Source: Amorphophallus konjac (taxonomy: Eukaryota > Streptophyta > Magnoliopsida > Alismatales > Araceae). Taken from it: a stretch of DNA of 64,000 bases. The notes under the pieces are model-generated. The model saw only the letters and a list, made by a program, of their open reading frames with translations, was not told where the DNA came from and did not search any database. Below, piece after piece: positions 55,011-64,000 of the stretch (position 1 is its first letter; every line of letters starts with the position of its first letter). The stretch is taken from assembly GCA_022559845.1 (NCBI GenBank), contig JAHNEJ010003466.1, positions 1 through 64,000 of the forward strand, in the 5' to 3' direction. The position numbers were made by a program, and so were the translations under genes.

Positions 55011-57060
55011 AACAGTGAAAAGAGATCGGAGGAAAGAGAAAAGTGGTTATGGCTAGAGGATTGGGAGGCTCGTAGAGCCGATCATGATTGAAGACCTGGC
55101 GCGGGTTGAGAAACCCGCGCAGGTATGTAAGTAGAAAGGGGGATCTGGGAAGAACATCAGACAACAGTCTGGTCCAGGAAGATGACAACAACAAAGGTTG
55201 TGACGAGTGAATGGAGAAGATGACGGCTAATGAGTCGTCGGTGGTGATGGTGATGGCGGATGAAGATCCGCTGGTGACAGGGTCCTTCTGGCGAGGATGA
55301 GGATAGTTTGGAACCTTGGCAACAGTAATGATATTTTCTGGCATTCCGAAGATCAATGGTGGTCCTTCAAGCTGGGGAGACGAGAACATCCTTTCCAGTG
55401 CAACGGAAACGTCCCGGATATCAAACCATTTGTCCCATTCGCATTCCGGGTCTTTGATCTTGCCTCTTTTGGTGACCCTCGGACATTTTTCGGCTGAATA
55501 CACAACATGCGACCCCCCATGTGCTTCCTGCGGATAATCCCCCATCTGAATAACGGGCCCTTTGTTGAAGTGGTTTGATAGGGTCCATGTGAGGGGCTTC
55601 CAATCCACATTGAATGGTCCTTTGAAGCCTAGGCCAAACCTGCGGTTCGGCCTAATCTCCTTTGGTGGTTTCAACCCACCTTGTAGCTGTGCACCCAGAC
55701 CTTTGCCCTGTTGATAGCCGATGTTTCTCATAATCTCCCAACCTTTGGAGTGAAAAGGGAGATATGACGTTGTTGCCTTGATCGGCTTCTTTGGTGCTAG
55801 CGGAATGTGAGATGAATCACACACGTCCAGCAATGACAATATGGGCCGATGAGACGGCCAAACAGAGGGCAGAGAGGTGTTGATAGCATCCACCGTGTGG
55901 AGGACAGGTGTGCTGACCACTTTAATAATTCTTCCATTATAAGGAAACTTCAAGCACTGATGGTTGGTGGAAGGCACAGCATCGATGGCTTCAATGTAGG
56001 GGCGACCCAGTATAGCCTTGAATGTGGGGTCCATGTCAAGGACATGGAATTCCGCGGGGACTATCATAGGGCCTAGCTCTGCCCTCAGAATAATCATCCC
56101 TTGTGGTGGCCTTTTGCTATTGTCATAAGCCGTGACTGTGATTGAAGAAGGTCTTATCTGTTCCTGTTCGACCCCACACAACTGAAGGGTGCTCATGGAG
56201 ATCACATTTATGGACGCACACGTGTCTACAAGGCATGGGTTTATGGATACCCCATTAATTTTTATTGAAACACACAATGCATATTTCCGAGCTTCCTTGG
56301 GAGCGAGCTCGTAGTTGTGGAACATGATGGCCGGTTGCATGTCCGTTGGAGTCAGGACGGCAGAAATCTTTTCTGCAGGGAGGTCCTCATTCACCATGAC
56401 CTTTTGAAGATACTCCATTAAAGCTGCCTGATGGGATGTGGATCTCTGAAGCAGCTCCAGGATGGAGATCCGAGCAGGCGTCTTGTCCAAGTGTTTCAAC
56501 AGATCATACTGTGTTCCAGGGATAGATCTTTCCGGTTGTTCTCCATTGTCCCTCTCTGGCTGAGACTGCTCGGGATTCTGACTGTTCTGGGGGAAAACCC
56601 TGTGGAAAATCCTTCCACTCCGGAGCACCATTGCCTGCGGCTTTTGTACCTCTATAGGGGTAGCAGTGGGTTTTAACAAAGGTTTGAGGGGTAGTGGTGG
56701 AGGGATGGTTGATGAAGCAGGGGTGATGATGGGAGCATGGATTCTGATGAGGGGTTTGTTAGGTGGAGGCATGGTGGAGGTAGAGGGGATATCGCACGGG
56801 TTATGAAGGATAAGGGGTCTGGAAGGTGGAGGTGGAGGCAAAGTGGAAGTGGGTAGGGTTTAAAGCGGGTAATGGTTTTGAGATGGATGGTGGGTGATGA
56901 GTGGTTTTGAAGGCATTGGCGGTGGTATGGTGGAGACAGGCGGGGTTACATACGGTGGACGGGTGATAAGGGGCTTAGAAGGCATAGGGGCAAATGCAGT
57001 AGAGGTGGATGGTAAAGTGGGGGAGTGAGAGAAGTGGGTAGGATTCTGGATTATGCCCAT
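54940..57060 (-). pseudogene. Element B protease with G-patch
   Basis: In frame with the gag C-terminal piece, from which a TAA at 57136 separates it, and itself cut by a TAA at 56860. A proline-rich linker of repeated PSKPLI-type units precedes the aspartic protease, whose active site reads PCLVDTCASINVIS (residue ~204 of the 56841 stretch) with Cys where the family has Gly. VLDMDPTFKAILGRPYIEA follows. A G-patch (KGWEIMRNIGYQQGKGLGAQ) lies at ~365-385, a motif known from Ogre/Tat polyproteins and thought to bind RNA. The last ~70 codons look non-conserved and may be intron. Confidence 0.82.
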
Positions 57061-57135
57061 GTTGGGCTGTTGTGGTTGGGCCTGCTGGGGCTGTTGTTGT
57101 TGTTGTGGTTGTTGCTGTGGCTGTGGCTGCTGCTG

Positions 57136-58017
57136 TTATAACTGCTGCTGTTGTTGCTGAAACTGTGGCCTAGGAGGAGGTCTCCTAGCCTTGAGAACGG
57201 CGACGTATCGCCTCATTTCACCCCAGTCAATCCCGCCTTCGTCATTCGCATCGTGGATGTAATCTTTAAACTGAAAATAGTTGTCTACTGTGTGTGGGGG
57301 CTGCCTGTGGTAGACATAATACCTGGAGGTATCAACATTCGGGGGCCACACTGGCTTTTCCCTGGGTAGGATGAGTGTGTTTGAAGCCGTGAGGGCGTTG
57401 AAAATATCCGCCAGAGTTTCTGGCAATGGTGGGTAATAGGCTCTCTTGGGACCAATCGGCCTCCTTTGTTGCTGTGGGGGACCGTAATTTCCTGGGGGTG
57501 GAACTTGGTTGTACTGAAGTGGTGGTTGTTGTTGCTGGGGTCGAGGTTGTTGCTGGGGTTGAAGTAGTTGAGGCATGTTGTTGTGAGGTGGATCGTTTTG
57601 GGGTGGAGGACGAGAGGGGAAGGGACCTGGTTGGAGGGGAAGTCGGGGCATTTGTGGAAGCCTTGGGTTGGCTGCATAGTTGGCGTTGTTGACCGCACTC
57701 ACTTGCTCATTTGTTACGACCCCTTCTGTTGCTCCGCCTGGGACACCAGCGCCTGTCTTTCTGACCACCTTGGGCTTCGGCGGCTCAAACATGTTCATAA
57801 TGGGGGAGTCTTTTAACTGGGTTTGGATGTACCGGGCTCTTTCATAGAGCTCTTCCATGGTGGTGAGCTTATTCATGGCCAAGACATGCATGTACTGTGG
57901 GGTCGCATTGGATACGATCATCTTTACTTGTTCAGGTTCCGAGAGGGTATCTCTTATTCTTTCTGCCAGAGACCTCCATCTATCAGCATAGCGGACAAAA
58001 TCGTCGTCGGACTTCAT
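57136..58017 (-). pseudogene. Element B gag, C-terminal part
   Basis: 293 codons starting KSDDDFVRYADRWRSLAERI, the continuation of the capsid region, followed by MEELYERARYIQTQL and a Pro/Gln-rich tail. No CCHC knuckle is visible. It is one frame away from the N-terminal gag piece: a single-base loss in an A-run at about 58013-58020 explains the shift. It ends in a Gln run at TAA 57136-57138. Confidence 0.82.
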
Positions 58018-58955
58018 CTTTCGGCCACTAGGTCGGTAATGGAGAGAGAGGGACCGACCCTATCCCGATACTTTTGCAAGAACCTTCTCTGGACTGTTTC
58101 AAAATTCTCGGCCTCGCGGGGCTCCAAAGAATAGAACCACTCTAGCGCAGGACCGTCCAATGACCTCCGAAAGAGGTATGCCAGGGATCTCTGGTCGTTT
58201 TGCCAATAAGAGGACTCATACATGAAATCCTTGAGGTGAATGAAGGGGTTGCCAGTGCCATTGTACCTGCGGTATATAGGCATTTCGGAGGGAGGAAGAT
58301 AGATGACCGGAAGGATTGGCAAAGCAACATCCGGGGTGGATTTCACGTCCACCATTTTCTTCAAATTCTGAAACTGTTCGTCCATCCTATTGAACCTATT
58401 GAGGAGCGATTGGGCGAGCTCCTCGGGCGGTGAAGGTGGCACTTGCCACTGGGGAGGAAAATGTCTCCCGGAGACTTGGGGGGGAAACCCCGAATGAGAG
58501 GGAGCTGCCGGGCCGCCGATAGTTGGCCCCGGCTGAAGCGGTATGTGGGGAACAACAGGGGTTTGAGATTGCGAAGGGAACTGGAACGAGGGTGGTTGTT
58601 GGCTCGCTTGCCCTTGAAGCGAGGGAGATTGGATGGCTTGTGCCAGTGAAGGAGATGGAATGGCCCGCACCGATTCTTGGAGAGGTGCGATGGCCGGAGT
58701 TGATTCCTGGGGAGCAGGGGAAACAGATTTCCCCTTCAGAATGGCCTGGAAGGCCCGGAGCTGCTCAGAGGTAAGCTCCGTGTTGGCGAGGACACCTAGC
58801 AAAGAGGAGATGTCCTGTGGCGAGGATGTGTCCCCTGTGGTAACCTGCACCTCACGTGAGGGCTCATGGGAAGGACCTGCGTCCATAGCATGGACTCGCG
58901 GCTCGACTGACTCACCACGACCAGGGTGGTTCTCCTCAAAAGACTCGTGAGCCAT
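58014..58955 (-). pseudogene. Element B gag, N-terminal part
   Basis: From ATG 58955 (MAHESFEENHPGRGESVEPR; in-frame sequence reaches back to 58985 without an ATG). A Pro/Ser/Gln-rich N-terminal half is followed by IYRRYNGTGNPFIHLKDFMY, LAYLFRRSLDGPALEWFYSL and FETVQRRFLQKYRDRVGPSL, the conserved gag core of Tat/Athila-type elements. It runs into TGA at 58014-58016 because of the frameshift described for the downstream piece. Confidence 0.85.
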
Positions 58956-58985
58956 GCTCACAGTTTTCCTGGAACGCAAAAACAT

Positions 58986-59503
58986 ACACTAGCAAGCAAA
59001 TAACAGAGATTATCAAACAAGTGGATGCCTTTATGCCCTTTTTTGTGTTTTGACTTTGATGATTTTTTTTTGTGTTTTTAACCAGATCCGAAGTTCACAC
59101 AAAATAGGGACCTTAGTTCGTTTTTGTTTTCACCACCGTGTCAGCTAGGGGCTCTCGTCTCACCATGAATGGGTCGACTATCTCCAGGGAACTTCAATGG
59201 TACAACCGGCCCAGTGAACGAAGAGGAGATTCTTCGATGTCGGGGACTTACGGAGGTCCCAGTGGAGGAGATTCTAGTCCGTCGAGAGGAATTCCCGAAC
59301 GGAGAGTCCTTCCTTCACCGAGAGAGGGTGATCCTTAGAAAAAATAAAAAAGAATAGAAAAGAGGGATGGATGTATGCAATGGAATGCTGACAGATATGT
59401 GGAGCACAACAGAACAACGAATCAATCAAGATATAACAACACACAAGAGATAGTAAAGCAAATCACAAGAAATTACAAGGGTAACTGAAAGAAAGCAACA
59501 GAA
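58986..59503 (-). other. Element B 5' leader
   Basis: About 520 bp of non-coding leader between the primer-binding site and gag. Short open frames on the + strand are not supported. Confidence 0.5.
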
Positions 59504-59521
59504 GTCCCACCGTGATCGCCA
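59504..59521 (-). other. Element B primer-binding site
   Basis: On the minus strand TGGCGATCACGGTGGGAC begins a few bases inside the LTR end (CTTCCACA). It resembles the complement of a plant tRNA-Lys 3' end but with several mismatches, so the tRNA assignment is tentative. Confidence 0.6.
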
Positions 59522-59524
59522 ATC

Positions 59525-61110
59525 TGTGGAAGCCTTGGAATCCACTCAAGGAGAAGAAAACGAACTAAACTACAGACTATCAAGCGACTAAAAATTAAGA
59601 AGGATTATGAAACGTGCCAATATGAGGAAAGAACATACGTATGATGTTAAAGGGATGTGATCGCCAGAGGGGTTACCTCAAAGAAACGAAATGATCGTGT
59701 GTACCTTGTATTGAGCGCGGAGATTGTGAATCCTCGAGAGCGGGAAATGGCAGGTTGCTTCTTCCTCCCCCTTCGGCCGGCCGACGGAGAGGGCTTTCCT
59801 CAGGTACCCTTGTAAAACAACAACAAACAAGTAACGAGTGGATCAGAAAGACGAAGGTGCAGTATTCAAATTCTAACGACGCAAGTAACGAAATGATGGC
59901 AAGACACACACCTGGTTGGTGTTGTCTTTTAAACCCCTCTTGGACACGAGTAGGAGGAAAATGCTTATGATGAATGGCGATTATTCCGACGTAGAAACGG
60001 GAAGAGACTCCCTCATAAAAGGGGGGGGGGGGTAGAAGATATGATATGATGAATGCAAGATAACTAGGAAAGAAGAGGAGAGAATGGCTTATTGGATGGT
60101 CGATGGCGAGATCCGGCGGAGCTTCGGCAGCGTAGGGACGACGAGGTAGCGCGGCGGGCGAAGGCGGCCTCTCTCCTATGAGCACGGGCACCCGAGGATC
60201 CGGCAGGACCTCCCCTACAAAACACCCACGGGTTAGGAATAGAATCCGGCAGCCTCTCGGTGCTCTTTTTCGACCTCCTGAACTGAGGGGGTAGGCCTCT
60301 ATTTATAGAGGTCGGGAGGATGGGGGCGTCCAGAGGTTTGGACGCCTCCATAACTTAGATTTTCTTCAAACGACAGACTGAGCGACGGTCAGTCGATGGC
60401 CGGGGGTCGCCCGTGAGCTGGTGGATGGAGGCGTCCAGGGGCCTGGACACCTCCATAACTTGGATTTTATTCAAACGACAAGCTGAGCAACGGTCAGTCG
60501 ATGGTCGGGGGTCGCCCGTGAGCTGGTTGATGGAGGCGTCAAGGGGCCTGGACGCCTCCATAACTTGGATTTTCTTCAAACGACAGACTGAGCAACGGTC
60601 AGTCAATGGCCGGGGGTCGCCCGTGAGCTGTTTGATGGAGGCGTCCAGGGGCCTAGACGCCTCCATAACTTAGATTTTCTTCAAACGACGGGCTAAGCAA
60701 CGGTCAGTCGATGGCCGGGGGTCGCCCGTGAGCTGGTTGATGGAGGCGTCTAGGGGCCTGGACGCTTCCAGAGGCGTCCAGGGGCAGGTGCGGTCACGGG
60801 AAGAAGAAAGAAGAGAAAGAAGAAAAGGAGGAAAAGAAAAGAAAAGAAAAAAAGGGGGTTTATATAGAAAATCTGAAAATTACGTAAAATATAAAAATTA
60901 GGAAAAATTATTGCCGCGATCCTCATAACACGCCCAACGCACTGGTACAGTCCCGGAGAAGGAGAACACAACGGTTCGCCCGTTATGGTGTTCCGCAGGT
61001 CCGTCGGGGAAAAACATGCGTAAACCACAAAACAAGCTCCCGGATCCCCAAAAGCGATCTGAAATTCACGGATCCAGATCCGAAAAATGTCCGAAAAATT
61101 TGGGACATTA
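59525..61110 (-). repeat. Element B 5' LTR (distal part possibly foreign)
   Basis: 59525-60767 is nearly identical to 10180-11420, including the ~103-bp palindromic repeat array (60323-60767). The remaining 60768-61110 differs: on the minus strand it begins TGTAATGTCCCAAATTTTTC, a start typical of other plant Ty3/gypsy LTRs, and includes CTATATAAACCCCC (plus-strand ~60857-60870) as a TATA box. The right end CATTACA borders AT-rich DNA. Either the U3 is chimeric or a second LTR truncated this one. Confidence 0.7.
60323..60767 (-). repeat. ~103-bp tandem repeats of the element B 5' LTR
   Basis: Four full units and a partial of the GGAGGCGTCCAGGGGCCTGG block plus CTTCAAACGACAGACTGAGC spacer, matching 10973-11424 with scattered substitutions. 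Confidence 0.88.
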
Positions 61111-62423
61111 CAAATATCTTATTAAATAATATCTTCATTTGTACTATTTAATATTATTAATAAAATTAATTTACTAATAGAGTTTTTTCAGGAAAATTAT
61201 TGTTAAATGAGAATTTACAAAAAAAATCATTCTTGTAAAAATCTTTTAATAATAATTTTATTAATACTAATAAAACTTATCCATTAAACTTATTTAGGAT
61301 CTTCATTAGTCGTAAAAAATAATTTTTAATTCTAATTTAGTAATTCCTTTCACTAAGTTGAAATAATTATTAATCATTAATATCATTCTTACTAAATATT
61401 TTTTAAAAAATATTTTAAAAAATATTTTTATTTGTACTATTTTAGATTATTAACAAAATTAATTTTATAATATTTTTCTTAATATTAATAATAATATTTT
61501 AAGATCTTTATTAGTCATAACCATGATTGTAAAGTCTAATTAAATAAATATTTTAACTAAAAAAATATTTTAAGTCTTCTAATCCCATCCAAACAAAGAA
61601 TAACATCACGAGTCTTAACTCGGTATAAAGATAATATGGTAATTTTTCAGCATCTATTCTCATTTGTTTCTCCAATTTTTATCAAACAAAGAATAAGAAT
61701 ATTATCGTACTTATCCCATCGCATATCAAACATACACGAAAATAAGAATAAGAATAAATTAATCTAAGATGATTTATATCTATTCTCCTCTCGAGATTTA
61801 TGGCCAATAGGAGAGGCCAACGTTGGATTTGGGCCAAATGGACTAGTCCAAGCGTAATCTACCCATAATGAGACAGGGTTGAAACTGGGTTCAGTTGGCT
61901 GGCCCACATCTAGAGGTGACACACCAAGGAAGCAGAGAGTCCGATGGACTGCTAGACTCAGACACATGCAAGGGGAACATTGACGCATTAAAGGCGACAC
62001 TCTTGGAAAAAAAAAACTGATTGAGACTTTTTTAAAAATAAAACTCCTCAGATCTTGCGGTCTATTTGTGTGTCAGAAGGAAGGTCCATCCACGCCACTT
62101 GCGGTCTATTTGTGTGTTAGAAGCCGGTGCCCCTGCGCGGCTCCCCTCCCTTCCCTCTCCCTGCGTCTGCCCGCCACGTCGGCCTCTCGCTCCCCCCTTC
62201 CCTACGTGAATACGTGTATTTTTGTGTGTCAAATAGGTCTACGTATATTTTAAAATTTTTGACACTGTTGCTCAACAAAAAGTGTCAATTTTTATTTTTT
62301 ATAAAATTTAAGTTAAAAATTGTCATAACATATTTTTCTAGATAGAAAAAGTTTTTTTAAAAAAATATTTAGAGGATATTTGGCATAACCGATATTTAGA
62401 GGGGTATTTACGTAAAAAACCTT
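61111..62423. other. AT-rich flanking DNA
   Basis: A strong composition change from the retrotransposon: runs of TTAAT/AATATT at 61111-61600. A 26-bp direct repeat, CTTGCGGTCTATTTGTGTGT, occurs at 62055 and 62099. No gene is supported. Confidence 0.6.
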
Positions 62424-62708
62424 TAATTAAATGAGTTGTGGTTCATGTGTTTATGACTCTGGGTCCTTGTATCTCAACACCGTGATTTTGTGGATTTCAA
62501 CGTGATATCAGAGCAGGTCAAATGATCTAACTCCTCTTGTAACCTCCACCTAATTAATGTCCACGTCCCATCTTAATCGTGAGGGAGAATGTTAAAATTT
62601 AGACATAATCTCTGAGCAATAATCTCGTATTAGTTAAATGAATTGTGGTTCATATGTTTACGACCCTGGACTCTTGTATCTCAACACCGTGATTTTATAG
62701 ATTCAACA
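62424..62708 (+). mobile_element. Truncated TRIM-like element
   Basis: Two copies of ATTAAATGAGTTGTGGTTCA ... TCTCAACACCGTGATTTT (62424-62501 and 62631-62708) flank 88 bp. Directly after the first copy TGATATCAGAGCAGGTC (62503) resembles the initiator-Met primer-binding site, and before the second LTR GTGAGGGAGAA (62579-62589) is a polypurine tract. The right LTR runs TGTTAAAATTT (62590) to ATTCAACA (62708), ~119 bp. The left LTR lacks its first ~40 bp. There is no coding capacity. Confidence 0.65.
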
Positions 62709-63719
62709 ATAATCAAATTTGATCCAGCCCACATATGACACCGGAGAGGCCTCCACTAATTGTTAGCAAACCGGAGAAATGTAATTAATCCTTGCTATAT
62801 GCTATTACTAAGTCTGAACGCAATTAAAACTATTATTAGTAACAACTGACAACATTTTTATACCAAGAGATTTCATCTACGTCGACGAGTTAATTGACTC
62901 GGTGCGAACAGGCATGATAACATAATTATAGACGGCTATATATGGTGTCATCTTCTGCACTGTAAGATGATGTGAGATATTATAAAATGTGTGTATTCTA
63001 ATATTCTATTAACATTTGACCGTAATCACCTATGTTTTAAAATACAATCAATCCATGTGGTGTGTCTTTTCTTCGGTTTCGATTCTTCAATCTAGATCTA
63101 CTACAATTGGGAGACTAGAATATCTCATGACACACAAATGTATAAACAACACCTTAGAAAGATGCAGAGCATCTTAATCAACAACCCCAACTGAACAGCC
63201 ACTCCGCAGTGATATATAAAGAATCAACTTGGATTTTAATTTTTAAATACGTTGAAGCAGCTAACAACGCTAGGTCAGCGCTCTCGATCTGCATCTGATA
63301 AATTTCTTCCTGTTCTGCATGTACTCGCTCGACGGTCAAAGGCATGCGGGTGCTGGCATTGGGTTTCCAAGAGTACATATTGGATACAGATTACAGAACC
63401 GGGGGATTAAACAGGCTCCCACCCCAGAACCGGGGGATTTTACAGTCTGCACACAATCCTCTTACCGGAACCCGACTCTATCCATTTTTCAAACAAGTCT
63501 TGAAAAGTGTAAACAGGAGTCGTCCATTTCTCGCCAAAAACACACACAACGCAAATGTGATTCAAGTGTCATCCAAAGGGAACAAGGGTAGAATTGCAGA
63601 AGCAGATATCTGTATTTTATCATAATAAACTAGTGAACAAATTAAGCACAACTGCCCGTTTGAAATAAACAATCAAAAAACAATAAGATACGGTACAAAA
63701 TTAAGCATCCATGAACGAA
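62709..63719. other. Flanking DNA without recognised gene
   Basis: Mostly AT-rich. Short open frames at 63178-63378 (minus) and 63319-63625 (plus) show no motif I recognise. Confidence 0.4.
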
Positions 63720-63861
63720 TTAACGGGCAATTACCGACAACAGACTTCGCTTCTTATTCATCTTCCTCTCGCATGACAGGACTCCTTGACAATCCATTCT
63801 TTCATTCCAGGCTGGGCCATCTCGGCCACCAGCACCGTTATCAAAATCATAGCCATCGGAT
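63720..63861 (-). CDS. Possible terminal exon of a host gene
   Basis: On the minus strand a pyrimidine-rich stretch ending AACATTAG (63862-63863) could be a splice acceptor. The following frame runs about 47 codons (SDGYDFDNGAGGRDGPAWNE ... ending SLLSVIAR) to TAA at 63720-63722. I do not recognise the product. A competing open frame covers 63964-63758. Weak evidence; the gene would continue beyond the window. Confidence 0.2.
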
Positions 63862-64000
63862 CTAATGTTGTTAAAGCAGAGGAAGGAAACGGACGGCTCT
63901 GATCAGATTCGCTCCGAGGACATGCAAGAAAGGAGAGTGACGTGAGGACGTCCCGCTTCTGCAACCTTCTCTTATTGCGCGTACGTTCAGACCTGTGAAC

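Larger units (their letters stand above)
10180..61110 (-). mobile_element. Element B: giant Tat/Ogre-like element with antisense PMD gene cluster
   Basis: A minus-strand Ty3/gypsy element. Its 5' LTR (59525 to about 61110) is followed by a primer-binding site, a leader, gag, protease with G-patch, RT, RNase H and integrase (58955-51074). Then come four antisense (+) PMD-related genes, a polypurine tract (11811-11825) and a 3' LTR (10180-11810). Excluding the nested element A it would be about 24.4 kb, in the range known for Ogre elements. Caveats: the two LTRs agree only over their R/U5 and proximal U3 parts, and the outer flanks (GGGGT at 10175-10179; AATAT at 61111-61115) do not form a target duplication. 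The two ends may therefore come from different family members or a recombinant. Confidence 0.65.

Noticed and set aside
61474..61600. Matrix-attachment or centromeric satellite in the AT-rich flank
   Set aside because: AT-rich composition alone; no tandem periodicity or known motif could be seen.
1..64000. tRNA genes
   Set aside because: No cloverleaf with matching A and B boxes was found by eye; tRNA-like matches are primer-binding sites only.

Overview
The window is plant (angiosperm) nuclear DNA made almost entirely of nested LTR retrotransposons. The evidence is chromovirus and Tat-lineage Ty3/gypsy proteins, a Cassandra element with its 5S-rRNA-like LTR, plant mobile domain (PMD) reading frames and GT-AG introns. 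I cannot name the species. The only DNA that looks non-repetitive is the AT-rich right end (about 61.1-64 kb), and even that holds a truncated miniature LTR element.

Layout. (1) 1-1263: end of an LTR related to element B below. (2) 1264-8083: a decayed minus-strand chromovirus (gag remnant, protease, RT, RNase H, integrase, chromodomain). Its RT is split by a tandem Cassandra array (four LTRs, three internal domains, 5176-6849). (3) 8084-10179: a diverged relic of the LTR family of element A, with imperfect ~290-bp repeats and a minisatellite. (4) 10180-61110: element B, a very large minus-strand Tat/Ogre-like element. Its 5' LTR is on the right (59525 to about 61110), gag-pro-pol runs leftward from 58955 to 51074, and a matching 3' LTR lies at 10180-11810. 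Between pol and the 3' LTR, on the opposite (+) strand, sit four PMD-related multi-exon genes, here called gene A, PMD1, PMD3 and PMD2 from left to right. (5) 16491-43000: element A, a 26.5-kb minus-strand Tat-lineage element flanked by ATGCG, inserted in an intron of PMD1. It has 3.65-kb LTRs, an extra ORF upstream of gag, gag-pro-RT-RH-INT in one frame broken only by stop codons, three tandem-repeat fields downstream of pol, and its own antisense five-exon PMD-like gene with a TATA box.

The most interesting theme is that two nested Tat-lineage elements each carry intron-containing plant-mobile-domain genes in antisense orientation between pol and the 3' LTR. In B the cargo has multiplied to four genes. 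These share promoter spacing, exon sizes and N-terminal exons, and they have diversified: one lost the PMD core and kept only the coiled coil. Nearly all inactivating lesions are in-frame TAG/TGA stops with intact frames, the pattern expected from C-to-T decay of methylated DNA. None of these genes looks intact, so what is seen is a fossil of the system. Boundaries, exon models and family names were read by eye without database searches.
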